DNA of 64,000 nt from Panaeolus papilionaceus (taxonomy: Eukaryota > Basidiomycota > Agaricomycetes > Agaricales): the NCBI GenBank assembly GCA_015501605.1, contig JADNRZ010000022.1, positions 372,001 to 436,000 of the forward strand, read 5' to 3'. Position numbers and translations under genes: made by a program. This document shows positions 1 through 11,166 of this stretch, piece after piece (position 1 is the stretch's first letter; each line of letters starts with the position of its first letter). The notes below the pieces were generated by a model that was not told the DNA's origin, did no database searches, and saw only the letters and a program-made list of their open reading frames with translations.

Positions 1-1081
1 GGGTTTCCTGAAAAATGGGAATCACATACTCCCGGCACTTTGACCCCAGTTGGTCATTCAGACGATACATCAATCCCTTCTCGATTCATCGCCTGCGTCA
101 GCCGCGAAGAAAGCGCTCGAAAGCTTCGCCATATCTTTGCTGGGTTGGGTGGATTGGGCTCAACAGTCGAGGTTGTCGCTGGGAAGAATCTTGAGGCAGT
201 TCAGGCTGCTGATGTCGTGCTTCTTTGGTATGTCATGGTCTATGTATCATACAGCACTTGGATTGCTCGTTGTCTGACGACGCGACTCTCTGCTAAACTT
301 AGCTGCAAACCACAACTCGCGCACCTCATCCTCTCCGAAGACGGACTCAAGGAGGCACTTCATGGAAAACTCCTCATCAGTATCCTCGCCGGTTGTACCA
401 TGAGCCAGATTAAAGGCTGGGTGTTGCCCTCTACGAGGGTCGTCCGCGCAATGCCCAACACACCTTGCAAGGTATGGAATCGCTTTCGGTTCTTTCGGAT
501 TTTGAGACCGAACATTTAAATTCTGGTCAGATTCGGGAGGGAATGACAGTTGTCTCCAATTTGCCTGCTTCTGATCACGAAGAGACAGATCGTGGTATTA
601 TTCTCAAGATCTTTTCTTCTATTGGACGTTGCAGGTTTTTGGAAGAAAAGCACTTTGATGCCTGTACCGCTCTTTCTGGATCTGGCCCTGCGTTTGCGTG
701 TATCTTTATGGAGGCCATGGCGGATGGTGGTGTTATGATGGGATTGCCTCGCGCAGAGGCGTTGGAATTGGCTGCTCAAAGTATGTTCTTGGTGTGTAAG
801 GAAAGAGACAGCAATCTAAATATGAAACAGCGCTTCAGGGAGCCGCTCGCATGGTCCTCCAGGGTGGTTCTCACCCAGCCCAGATCAAGGATTCCGTTAC
901 TAGTACGTTAGACAACCACCGCTCAGTCATAATGATCTTCTAACTCCTATCAGCTCCTGGAGGATGCACTATCGCAGGTCTTCTGGCGTTGGAGGATGGC
1001 AGAGTTAGGTCGACCATCGCACGAGGTATCCAAATCGCTACGGAGCGAGCCAGTGAGCTCGGACAACCGGGTAAAAAGTAA
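1..1081 (+). CDS. Pyrroline-5-carboxylate reductase, 5' end outside window
   Basis: Last step of proline synthesis: NAD(P)H reduction of pyrroline-5-carboxylate to proline. Exons: <1-227, 303-471, 531-780, 831-902, 954-1081, all phase-consistent. The N-terminal Rossmann glycine loop lies upstream of the window; the first exon is open from base 1, so the start is not visible. Visible family signatures are VVRAMPNTPC, the C-terminal dimerisation block ALSGSGPAF, then GGSHPAQIKDSV and TPGGCTIAGL, the classic P5CR C-terminal signature. The stop is after GQPGKK. Identity is secure from these blocks; only the missing 5' end is uncertain. Confidence 0.93.
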
Positions 1082-1313
1082 AGGGTTACAGGCTTTCTTC
1101 TTTTTCTATTTATGCAGGATCTACTGGTGCAATATGATGCCTTTTCCTCGATCAGACGTTCTGGATTTGAGTTTGGACTTGAGACTGTCTGATGTATTCA
1201 CCTAATGACCTGACAGAGACCACTGGTGTCAGCCTCCTTTTGCCCTTAACGTCTGTGGTTCCGGATTCTTTGCTGTTGAAGACGAAGCCTTGGATCGTAG
1301 GAACTTTGAGGTC

Positions 1314-1743
1314 ATGTCCCAGCCTGACGTCTCATCAAGTGGGTATCGTGCTCTGCAGCAGCGCACATCCTTGAAGAACTGATAATTGAGAAGTGACGAC
1401 ATTTGTGGTTATAGCTTTTGGTGTCGTTGTTGGATCGCTCATTGGACTTTTTACGATCACGTACACGAGATGCATTTTGAAAATCAAGGAAGACCCATTA
1501 CGCATCCCGCACGATGATGAGGACCAGCGCTCGGCGCTCGAGTGCATACCACCACGATATCCGCGTCTGATATATTATACCGATGCTCCCGTACCACCAC
1601 CACGACCGGTTAGGAATCTAGCAAATAACGCCAACTTGACGCAAGTCGGACCAGTCGCGCCGTCCAATTCTCCAGTCCTTGGAAATGATAAAGTCGTTTG
1701 TGAATGTGTGGTGATCATAACACCTCCGACGCCTGGCAGGTGA
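1314..1743 (+). CDS. Small single-pass membrane protein, unknown
   Basis: Not recognised. Two-exon model: 1314-1338 and 1394-1743, about 124 residues. The ATG at 1314 lies in a short exon ending at a GTGGGT donor. The acceptor is a tandem GAGAAG (1388-1393), so two proteins differing by one residue are possible. One hydrophobic segment near residues 11-28 (VVIAFGVVVGSLIGLFTIT) is followed by a basic stretch and a long Pro-rich, probably disordered tail containing APVPPPRPV. This looks like a type I or III membrane protein with a soluble tail. No signal-peptide cleavage site is obvious. Without the first exon the frame would have only a GTG start, which is why I prefer the spliced model. Confidence 0.5.
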
Positions 1744-2243
1744 CCTGTTGCGGTGGCCAGCACAGGATGTGGTCAGGGACACCACTCCCTCGAGCTGCTT
1801 TGATTAGCCTATGAGTCCCTTAATCCTAGTTTCTGAAAGAGGCGATAATCACAGGACTCTTTCTCACTCATACAAGTTGTTCGAAGGTTGCTTGAGGGGC
1901 TGGCCATATGCCTGCTTTGGTGATTTTCTTGGACTTTCTAATTCTGTTCGCATACTACGTACTCCCTTCCACCTTTTCTTCCTTCTCAAGAAGAATTATG
2001 TTTTCATATTGCTGTCTTTTCTACCATGCTTGAATCCCTGTCGAGACCGCGTTTGAGTTACGAATAGGGGCGCTTTTGATTGCACGTGATAGACGCGTCA
2101 GGGTCTCGGAAGTCGGACTCGGAAACAAATTCAATTCACTTGTCTGACGCACGGTGAATCAAAGTCTTTGCACATTCTACCTCCAGCGCACCACCACCAT
2201 CCTATGCCCTCGCGGCCTACTAACAGGAAATTGTAGTCTTGAA
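1744..2243 (+). promoter_or_regulatory. Intergenic, upstream of RCC1-like gene
   Basis: No coding sequence seen. It contains a CACGTG E-box core at 2083-2088 and an ACGCGT core (MCB-like) at 2093-2098, about 150 bases before the downstream ATG. Their use is inference. Confidence 0.4.
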
Positions 2244-4342
2244 ATGTTCAAACGAACAACCAACGTCCTTAGGCCTCATTTGCGTAACCTGCATACGCAG
2301 ACTGCAGGTGCAACTCGAGTTGCTCGAGGAAATGCCGTCGCTTTGACGGTCGCGTCTGGAGCTGTTGCTGGCGCAGTCATTTGGTACAAAGCCGACACTT
2401 TACACAATGATATGATTCCTATAGCACCACACGCAACTGCTATTGACAAAACACATGAAAGGTCCGTTGACGCTGGTACAAATCCTGATGTGTTGTATTC
2501 GATGATTTGGGGCTCTAATGAGTAAGTTTATCTTGTATCTTTACTTCGTGTATTGCGCTTATACATATCCCGTTTCAGAGCCAAACTTCTCTCCCCGGAG
2601 AGTTCGTCTAAAAGTACACACCGATTCCCAACTATTGCCCACTGGCTAGACAATGTTGCACTACGCGACCTTCAGCTGGGTAAGACGACCGGTGCTTGCA
2701 TTGACGCTCGCGGAGACGTCTATCAGTGGGGTCAAGGCTTCTTTGGAGAAATAATGGAGAACGCATCAAGGCCTAAACGCACGCTTCGGGGCAAAGTCAG
2801 TGTGTATTACACCTACCTTTTGTTACATTTCTGACCTTAAATTTGGATCTTCAGAATATTGTCCAATTGCAGCTTACGGACGAGAAACTTTATGCATTGT
2901 CTGCCTCTGGAAAGATTTATGTGGTTGCTACAGATGCCTTTGCTCAAACCTTGCCGACCGGTGCTCCAACACCCGCTAGTGATTCATGGTGGGGCACTGG
3001 TTGGCTCTGGGGAGAAGATGAAACCGTTGACTTCGCAGAGGTAACGCCCAATGAACACCTTGGCTGGAGGGAATCGTGAGTTAATTGGTTTTGTTATTAG
3101 TGTTTTACTAAATGTAGTTCTATCACCCAGGTTTACTTCTATTGCGGCAGGTCAGAACCATTTGCTGGCGCTCACCTCTAATGGCCGAGTCTTTGGCCAT
3201 CCCATCAACAAAAAAGCCAATCAGTGGGGACAACTCGGCTTGAGAAAACTCAGCATTCCCGACCCTGCTTCATCGCATGCAAGCAAAGCGCACCTGCATA
3301 TCGAACTCGTTCCTAAATCCTTTACAGACCCATTTGCGAAGGAAACTAGAAGCGTTAGGGTTGGCGACTCTTCTTTCACTGGAGATCTGGTAAAGATTGA
3401 TGATAGCAATATTCGTTTCTGTCCCAGTATCTTTGAGATTCCGGTGTTGAAAGGCGTGAATGTTGCACAGATTGCTGCGGGTTCCCGAACAAGCTTTGCT
3501 CGGACCAAAGACGGACGAGTCCTGGGCTGGGGAGCTAATGAATATGGGTAAGTAGGTTTGGTCGATTTCAAGTGCTATTACTCATAGTTGCATTAGGCAA
3601 ATTGGGCTGGGTGGCACAGTCATTGTCGATACGATTACTGTACCAACCGAAGTTGTGCTATGGCGTTTGACCGAGCGGGGCACCAAGACCAAGTGTTTGG
3701 ACGTCACAGCAGGTATTAATTTTATTCCCTTCGTTTGCCCTTCAATCACTTACACGTAATTAGGCGGAGACTTGACGGCTTTCGTTGTTGAGAGGGAGAA
3801 GGATAACACCCCTACCACTACTGACTTGCTCATGTGCGGTAATGGTCAGTATGGAGGACTTGGTAACAACACGTACTCCGCTGGCCAAAGTGTCCCGAGC
3901 CGTGTTAGAGGAATCAGTGGGCTTCTGCAATGTAAGGAAGATGTTGATATCGATTCTCTATTTAAAGATTGACATTTCCTTCCCAGATAATGACGACCGA
4001 AACACGCTAGTGCCCGTCACACCTGAAGAAGTGTCTATTTCCCCTGATGGCCATGTCATTATGGCTCTCAACTCTGCCGATGCCTCACATGGTGTTGGTG
4101 GTCGGGATGTGATGGTGTGGGGCAAGAATTACGCTCATGAGCTCGGAAATGGCAAGAAAGCCAGCAGTGCTGTCCCTATTAATTTAGAGGCACCAAATGG
4201 CAATCGACTGATGTTGATGAGCAGGAAGGCTAAAGAGGTGAAGGATCTTCGAGGCCAGGTGTGGAAAAAGGGAGTCAAAGTTGAGCAACGTGCACTCGCT
4301 GGAGACGGCAGTAGTGTGGTCTACTGGCAGATCGTTGACTAA
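2244..4342 (+). CDS. RCC1-repeat protein, mitochondrial (Fmp25-like)
   Basis: Seven exons: 2244-2521, 2579-2795, 2855-3075, 3131-3547, 3597-3712, 3764-3931, 3987-4342 (590 aa). The N-terminus is basic with Arg/Thr and no acids (MFKRTTNVLRPHLRNLHTQT), like a mitochondrial presequence, and is followed by a hydrophobic stretch VALTVASGAVAGAVIWY. The rest carries RCC1/BLIP-II beta-propeller blades recognisable as GDVYQWGQGFFG, AAGQNHLLAL, GRVLGWGANEYGQIGLGG, MCGNGQYGGLGN and VMVWGKNYAHELGNG. Fungal proteins of this layout (yeast Fmp25) are inner-membrane proteins linked to complex III assembly. The function here is inferred from architecture, not from active residues. Confidence 0.85.
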
Positions 4343-4744
4343 AAATCTATTGAGGGGTGGGTTTAGTCGTGTACTTGATACAAAATTAAAGTGGGATTTT
4401 AGTGGTGGTATCTATGGAATTGACTGATGCATACCCAAAAAGGAAATAAGCTCCTGTCTTTTCAGACGCGGACCATGTCAATGTCTCTCTTGAGTCTCTT
4501 CCTCTTCGACATCCATCATTACACTACCCTTTGCTATCATCATTCCATCTCACAACCCTGGCAAGTCTTCAATTCAATTTTAAGGTATGCACCCCTTCAT
4601 GGTCTTTAATATCACGGAGACGTCCTCATTACATACACCTTCGCCACAGAGAATCCTCGTTTCCGTTTCGTGACTGTTCGGAACGGCTGAAGGGCGCATA
4701 TATAACTTAAACTAGTCGACAAGTCGCCCACCAACGACGACACG
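4343..4744. other. Intergenic spacer
   Basis: 402 bases with no supportable gene. It holds the 3' flank of the RCC1-like gene and the promoter of the next. A TATA-like tatataac lies at 4698-4705, about 45 bases before the ATG. Confidence 0.4.
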
Positions 4745-5872
4745 ATGACTACTTCAGCCAGTTTCCCGACTATGTCCCCTGCTCTTTCTGCCGCATCAGC
4801 GTCATCCTATGACTTCTTATCTGACACGGTTTCGTCTTCGAACGCCTCAAACCCTTCTGTCTATTACTCTGACTCGGATGACGAGATCGTTTACTCTGTA
4901 TCTGATATTGGGGCTCTGACCGACTCTGACGCTCCTTATGCAGGGAGTATCAACAATGACTTCATCATTATCAGTACCCCACCTTCCCCAGAGCCCCTTC
5001 CGACTAGTGGACTGTCCACCCCTGTCGAAGATGTTTCTTCCGATGACCAACATCCATCACCAGAAAAGACTTTGGATTTCACTGCAAAAGCACTTTCGGT
5101 TCAACTACGTCCTGCGGCCAAAAGGAAGACGAAAAAGAAATCAAAAAAATCCAAGCCAGCAGCGTCTACAGCCCCCCAGTCTCGTGGCAGTCAGAAGGGG
5201 AATGGAGCAAAGAAATCTGCACCGCCTCCAACAAGCAACAGTGAGAAATCCGTTGTGAAGAGGGCCAAGCCAGCCCGCAATACCACTCCAGTTCAAGTTC
5301 CCAGCGCCGCTCCGACCAATGAGAGACTGACAGGCCTGGGCTTCCGACCTATCGTTGATGACCTCTCAGACAGGCTTTCAGTCATCTCCGACGATGCAGA
5401 GTCCGTTGCCCCCACTAAATACGAGGAAGCCGCGCACTTCATATCCTTGTAAGTCCCCCTGAGTCCAAATCTACACCCGCTCCGTCTCGCGCCTTGTCAA
5501 AATTCGGGCTAATTTTTTTGTTTCATTATGAATTCTATTTGAACTAGATTTTTGTCCAACCCTGAAGCAAGAGCGAACACCATCTGTCGCCTGACCCTCC
5601 TTCAGTCACTCATTGTGGAACTTGGGCTCGGCAGCGTGTCATCCCTCCCTGCATCGCTCACCTCCGCACGTGCATTCTTGAAGCAACACGCCTTCCTCAA
5701 CATTCGTGAATATATTGCCACTCGTAATCAAGGCCCGGAAGCCGTTCAACGCCTGGTGCACCCCAGCAGGAGTGCTCTTATCCGGGACATGAAGAGGAAG
5801 CGCAACCCTGCTTCGTTGAAATGGGTCAAGGAACATGGCCTTCAGGTTCTTCTCGTCGGGTGGATGCACTGA
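4745..5872 (+). CDS. Disordered orphan protein with conserved C-terminal helix region
   Basis: Not recognised. Two exons, 4745-5448 and 5548-5872 (342 aa), joined by a GTAAGT...TAG intron. The first about 110 residues are Ser/Asp-rich and acidic. A strongly basic Lys-rich block (KRKTKKKSKKSK, about residue 127) that could be a nuclear localisation signal follows, then Ser/Pro/Ala linker. The last about 110 residues look folded: helical, with ITxxRLTLLQSLIVELGL-like hydrophobic spacing and a basic end (IRDMKRKRNPASLKWVKEHG). The layout suggests a nuclear protein with one small C-terminal domain, but this is inference from composition only. Confidence 0.65.
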
Positions 5873-6524
5873 TGAATAGAGTGCATAGACGGATGGAAAC
5901 AACACATGGCTCACCAGGACCTTAAATTCTTTTAGAAATGCCTCAAGCACTGCATTTTCTATTTATCAGGAACAAAACACTCGACAAAATTGCTTATTCA
6001 CCCTCTTTTTGCACCTACCTTGTAATATTATTCGACATTCGCTTGTTTATTTTTCATGCATCATGCCTTGCTTTCGGTCGTTGTTTTCTATACGCTTGTT
6101 TTCTTGTTGTACCATATGTAGTGTCGCACAGATCGCTTTTTGTTTAAATAAATAATAGGGATGAATCATTTGTAAATTTTACATAAATGTGGCTCAGAGT
6201 TTATCGGGCAGTTTGAATGAATGCAGTTTTCTATTGAAAGACGATAACAATTTAAGTGATAAATTCTCTATGGGGATTTACAGAGCGATGAAGCCTGCTA
6301 CGCCGCCCTATTTAACAATGCAAGCAAATGCATGGAACAAGGACAGGGGGAAATGCAAAAGATGAAGAGAGAGATAATGCAAGGAACGAAAACGAGCTCT
6401 ACGATAACTTACGAAAATAAAAACATGCTACACACATCTACAACCCCGGTCTGAAAAACCAGAAAGAGGACACCCGGTCTAAAAAGCGAGCGCCTTGCAA
6501 AGCAAATCTATATCGGACAGAAAT
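5873..6524. other. Intergenic spacer between convergent genes
   Basis: 652 AT-rich bases between two convergent stop codons. I see no gene, only 3' flanks with poly-T/A-rich stretches. Confidence 0.5.
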
Positions 6525-7755
6525 CTAGTTATCCGACCTGCTGAGACGGAGCTTTTGCAAGAGTTCAGCGAGGCGGGAAAGGATGGTGGTGATGGCCTCG
6601 ATGTTGTTCTGGATGAGCGTCTCGATGTCGGTGGGTGTAGCAGAGGCTGAAGCTGAAGAAGGAGCAACAAAGCTGCTTGAAGTCGTGCTAGAAGGCTTGC
6701 TGGTGGTAGCAGATGCTCGGGAGGCGGATTTGATGACGGATGCACTTGAGCTCTGGGCAGCAGCAGAAGACGAAGTGGGGGAAGGAGCTGCGAAGCTTTT
6801 GGCAGCTGCGAATTGAGGCGCTACTGACGTCTTGGGGTTCTGGCTGCTGCTTTGTGACGATGATGCTGATGCGCGAGCGGGTGCGGGTGAGGATGAGGAC
6901 GCGACTCGGGCAGCACTGGTCGTGGCGGGTGTAGCCTGCGTAACGCGAGATGAAGTTGTGACCCGTGCAGGTGCGGAAGTGACGGCTGGCGCGGGAGCTT
7001 GCGTAGAGGTGGTCACAGCGGGTGCAGGTGCCTTGCTGCTCGATGTGGTGGGTTTGGACACGGGAGTGGCAACCTTGGTTGAAGTTGTCTGGGGTGCCGG
7101 GGCTGGGGCAGGGGCGTCACCTCCAGAGGACGAACCACTAAAGTTCCAGTCACCTTGGATGACGCCGACATATTCGGGTGCAAAGTAGCGGAACAGGCTA
7201 CGAGAGAGATCAAGGCCTCCATATGGACACCCTGGGCACTATAGGAGCGGGATGTCAGTATATATTATTTTTGGAGTTGTCATTTCGGTGCGCCATTGCA
7301 TCGCATCGCTCACCATGTCCATGATTTTGGCGGTTGCGGTCTTGCCATTGTAGGTCATCGTGATCGTCTTCTCGCAGTTGGGACCGGGATAGCCAGAACC
7401 AAATTGCTCTGCATTGAGAGCAACGATCTAGACAAATTTTAAAGCGATAAGTAGGCGCATCTAAAATTCAGAAGGATGACACGTACAAAGTCGGATTCGA
7501 CGTTGACCTTGCCGCAGGCACCCCTGTTTGATGAGAGCAATACGTTAGAGCTGACCTCTGAAGTACGACAGGCTATACACACAAGCCAACATCGAAGAAG
7601 GTCCATCTGGTGCCAGAGTATCGCTTGTGCAGCTGAACATCACCATCTACTCGCTTTGCAAGCCCTGCGTGGATTGCTCGGGGAGGGGAATGAGCAGAAA
7701 CGCCAGCAACGGCAGCCAAGCCGGCGGCGAAGAGGGTAAAGCCATTGGACAACAT
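6525..7755 (-). CDS. Secreted RlpA/expansin-like protein A (double-psi beta-barrel)
   Basis: Four exons on the minus strand: 7755-7583, 7523-7487, 7427-7314, 7238-6525 (345 aa). Signal peptide (MLSNGFTLFAAGLAAVAGVSA), then a short propeptide ending in a Kex2-type dibasic site (GLAKR). The double-psi beta-barrel follows: TFFDVGLGACG, IVALNAEQFG, TATAKIMDMCPGCP, GGLDLS, with two Cys pairs and the conserved Asp of the expansin/barwin fold. The last about 180 residues are a low-complexity Ser/Thr/Ala/Pro tail, probably O-glycosylated. Fungal relatives loosen or bind cell-wall polysaccharide and lack lytic activity. First of three tandem paralogues; compared with copy B it has lost the intron after IVALNA. 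Confidence 0.85.
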
Positions 7756-8475
7756 ATTGAGTGGGAGAACGAAGTGGTCAAAGGTTGTACTGTAGATTTG
7801 GTGGCGATGACAGTGGGTTATTTAGAGAATGAAAGTGTCGTCGCCGAATACTTTGGATGTTGTCTAGAAGCCCAAAGTAAAATACAGACCACGAGATCCA
7901 ATGGAGAGGACGTGTGATACTAGTTGACTGACTAGAGTACCATCCGATAATTTGCCCGTCCTCTTATCTTGAAAAATGGTGGGGTCGTCTCCATTTCGGA
8001 AGCGGCACATGAAAAATAAGCGCGTGGTTGTGGTGAACTCAGCGAACCACCGATGAAGTAACTGCACCCCATTTCTGGCAATGCTGGGCGTCAAACACTC
8101 CTACAAAAGAGAAAATTTTCGATCAGTTCGTCATTTACCCCCAAATTGCACCTGGGCCATCTGGGATACTAAATTTTTAGAATGCGGGTCGACGGAGCGG
8201 AGAATAAATTTTGCAGGAGCCAATCACGCGGCATAAAGCCATTCCATGTATAAGCAATGCAATGTCATGGATAACTGTGGGTATATGACAAAGAGAGTAA
8301 GTAGGTGTAGTATATCAGGACAGATCAGTTTGAGTACGCAAATAAAGATGAGTGAATAATAATGGCAACACTAGGTGCGACAATGAATTACTTCCAGCTG
8401 GAGAAATTCCCAGATTTCCCAGTTGTGTGAACCCTCCATAAAAACCAAAGAAACCATAAGTGAATGATAAATGAT
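7756..8475. promoter_or_regulatory. Spacer/promoter upstream of RlpA-like A
   Basis: 720 bases without a supportable gene. A TATA-like element (TAAATAA on the minus strand, about 7811-7818) sits roughly 60 bases upstream of the RlpA-like A start codon. Confidence 0.35.
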
Positions 8476-9523
8476 TTAGGCATTGGCACCAGCCATAGCA
8501 AGTCCTCCAATGGCAATGAAGGCTTGATACAAATCTTGAAGATTTTGGGGGCTGTTGGGGTCACGGTTAATGGTACCAGTAGGGACGGCAAGACCGCTTG
8601 CAGGTCCGGACGAGTAATCAATGGATGTTGGGTCAGCGGACGAGGAGGGCGTAGCCGAGGGACGAGTCGACGACGTAGTTGTGGGAGCCGGGGTAGAAGT
8701 ACTCCTGGCGGAAGACCTCCTGCTGGAAGACGTGCGAAGGACAGGAGGGGGGCTCCAGGTGCTTGTTGGTGGGGGAGGAGGCGGCCTGCGGGTTGTGGTG
8801 GGCCTGGGAGGAGGAGGAGGGGGTGGTGGTGGGGGTGGTGGGGGAGGAGGAGCAGCATCAGCGAACTCCCACTCTCCGTAGATGATACCGACAGAGTGAG
8901 GAGCGAAGTATGAGAAGAGTCCCTCGGTCAAGTCGAGTCCATTCCAGGGGCACCCAGGGCACTATTTGCATTTGTCAACTTTTATGCGAGTATCAATATG
9001 AAAGATGAACCTACGGTATCGGAAATGGTAGCAACGGTCGACTTTCCACCATAGCTAATCCTGATGTTCTTGAAGCACAGGCCGCTGTTCATTTGCTACA
9101 GATACCATGTCAGGTTTGTCTGCTTGGGAACAGCAACAACAGGTTAAAACATACCCCGGCATTCATCGCAACAGTCTGTAGGGGTGCATAGTCAGTTTTA
9201 CTTTCCAGCGTCAAATTATGACTTTGTACATACGAATTGGTTGTTAGTATGCCTCCTCCCACAAGAGCCGCTAGACAATAATAGTCAGCTCACGATCATG
9301 ATTGTGTGATAGTTCTAAAAACAACATACGCATTGCCTGTCTCGACATTGTAGAAGGACATCCTCGCATTGGGTGCTCTGTGGTACAAGTCAATATGACC
9401 TTCAGCACGCTTAGCAAGACCTCCATGATGACGGTTTAAGAGAGGACTGCTATGCCCAGCACCCAGGACGTAGAGGGGGAGGGCAAGGGCGACTAGTGAG
9501 AGATTGAGAAGGTTGGAAAACAT
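8476..9523 (-). CDS. Secreted RlpA/expansin-like protein B, polyproline linker
   Basis: Five exons: 9523-9330, 9270-9234, 9175-9155 (21 nt), 9095-9015, 8961-8476 (272 aa). Signal peptide MFSNLLNLSLVALALPLYVLG, then a Kex2 site GGLAKR. The barrel region is more divergent than in A and C: the usual GLGACG is NAGSCG, and the Asp block reads ISDTCPGCP. After the domain comes a long run of prolines interrupted by RPTTTRR, then a Ser/Thr tail ending LAMAGANA. It keeps all four introns, so it probably shows the ancestral gene structure of the trio. The C-terminal hydrophobic end might carry a lipid anchor, but no clear GPI signal is seen. Confidence 0.82.
8740..8865 (-). repeat. Polyproline-coding low-complexity tract
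   Basis: GGT/GGA-rich on the plus strand, encoding runs of Pro in RlpA-like B. Such a purine-biased simple repeat is prone to length change. Confidence 0.7.
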
Positions 9524-10161
9524 GCCGACTCTAGCTTAAAAAATCTATAGGGTTAAGTTAAAGAATGTGGTGGGTAGCGAGTGAGAAGTCCCAGGACGGG
9601 AACGAGTAGGTTAAGAAGAGAAAGCCTTGAGGAGGATTCGTGGTCGTTTATGGGAAAGTTGAGAATAAGAACGGGGTTCATTTGTTTTTCTCATGGCAAC
9701 CAAACAAAACCTCCCACAATGGCAAATTTTGCACGCAGACAACCCTTTAAGGGAACCTTGACAGCATCACAACAGGCAACAAGAAATCAATCATAAGTAT
9801 CAATCATATTCGACGTTCATCCAAACGGTGATAGCCAGCTGCATGAACATTAAAAAAACATTAAAAAAGAACCCCTATCCACGAGGTTCAATACCACGAG
9901 TTATAATACAATACCAGATTATGAAATCCTGACACAAACACCTCACCCACGCAGTGGAATTGAGGGGGGTATCTCTTCCGGGGAAATGAAAAAAAAAAAT
10001 GCTGGGGAAAACTAGGGAGGTCTTCAGGGAGAAGCGGCCTTGAGGTACCTCGCTTCGATTTCTTTGCTGGGCTAGGTCCCACTCGTGCATTTCGATGGCC
10101 CCCACACTCCTTAATAAGCAGGGCAGAGGGGTTCGACAGCGATGGGAAACCTCACTCATAA
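9524..10161. promoter_or_regulatory. Spacer/promoter upstream of RlpA-like B
   Basis: 638 bases, no gene recognised. A run of nine or more A residues lies near 9990-9998. Confidence 0.4.
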
Positions 10162-11166
10162 TTACGACGATCCACCATTCGCTCCTCCTGCGACAACGAG
10201 TGAGCCCATCTGAACAAATGCAATGTACATCTGCGCAAGGTTGTCGGAGTTTGACGGTTGCGCGCCTGCCGTGGCTGTCGGGTTCGCACCGCCGCTCTGA
10301 GTTTGTGATGCCGAAAGCGTGGATTGAGCGGACTGCGATTGAGATGAGGAAGTGTGTATTACAGAACTTGAGGAGTGAGAAGTTGTAGATGATGTAGTCC
10401 TATGTTCCGTACTGGTGGTCCGTGGTGGGGGAGGAGGTGGAGGTGGAGAGGATGTCTTCGGAGGGGGAGGGGCTTGTACATGGGTGGTTTTCGGAGGGGG
10501 CGGGGGAGGCGGGGGAGGCGGTGGTGGCGGTGGAGCAGCGTCCCCGCCGAAATTCCATGTACCCGACAACACGCCGACGCTCTCTGGTGCGTAAAAGGTG
10601 AAAAATCCTCTTGCAAGGTCTAATCCACCAAATGGACATCCGGGACACTACAGCCACAATAAGCCCCCTGTTTCGCAAGATAGCATCATGACAAACAAAC
10701 CTCGTCCATAATTGTCGCGGTTGTAGTTTTTCCGTTGGAAGTAAGCGTGATTGTTTCAAAGCAATGTGAACCGCCATCCCATTGCTAATAAAAGCTTTAT
10801 GATTGAGAGTCAAATCATTTAACGATCAACTTACTGCGGAATTTAATGCTACTATCTGGGGGGGTAGGTTAGCGTCGAAGGTTGATAGGGAGGTCCTCTG
10901 TCTCCACTTACATGATCGGCGTCTGAATTGACCTGCCCACAAGCGCCCAATCCAGCGTCATAAAATGTAAGCCTTGCGCCGTCAAAACGTCTCTCTAATG
11001 ACCTAGAAGTAACATTTTGCTTGGTCTCGACCTCTGACTCCCCAGCAGAATTATGAGCCCTGTTAATATGATGACGTCTTCTCAAGTGAGACGATGAGTG
11101 ACTACTGGCAGAAACTGCAGTGACGGTGTAAATAATAGACAGTATCGCAGGAAGGAAGAAGCGCAT
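10162..11166 (-). CDS. Secreted RlpA/expansin-like protein C, polyproline linker
   Basis: Four exons: 11166-10912, 10855-10835 (21 nt), 10784-10701, 10647-10162 (281 aa). Signal peptide MRFFLPAILSIIYTVTAVSA; a His/Arg-rich propeptide with a dibasic SLERRFDG site; then TFYDAGLGACGQVN, IVALNSA, TTTATIMDECPGCPFGGLDL, matching the double-psi beta-barrel. A Pro-rich linker and Ser/Thr/Gln tail follow. Compared with copy B it has lost the first intron (inside GLGACG) but kept the one bounding the 21-nt exon, the opposite of copy A. The role is probably cell-wall association during growth or fruiting, by family. Confidence 0.84.

Noticed and set aside
8464..8913. Plus-strand frames rich in Gly/Arg opposite RlpA-like B
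   Set aside because: Shadow of the polyproline-coding minus strand; no plus-strand splice structure or family motif.
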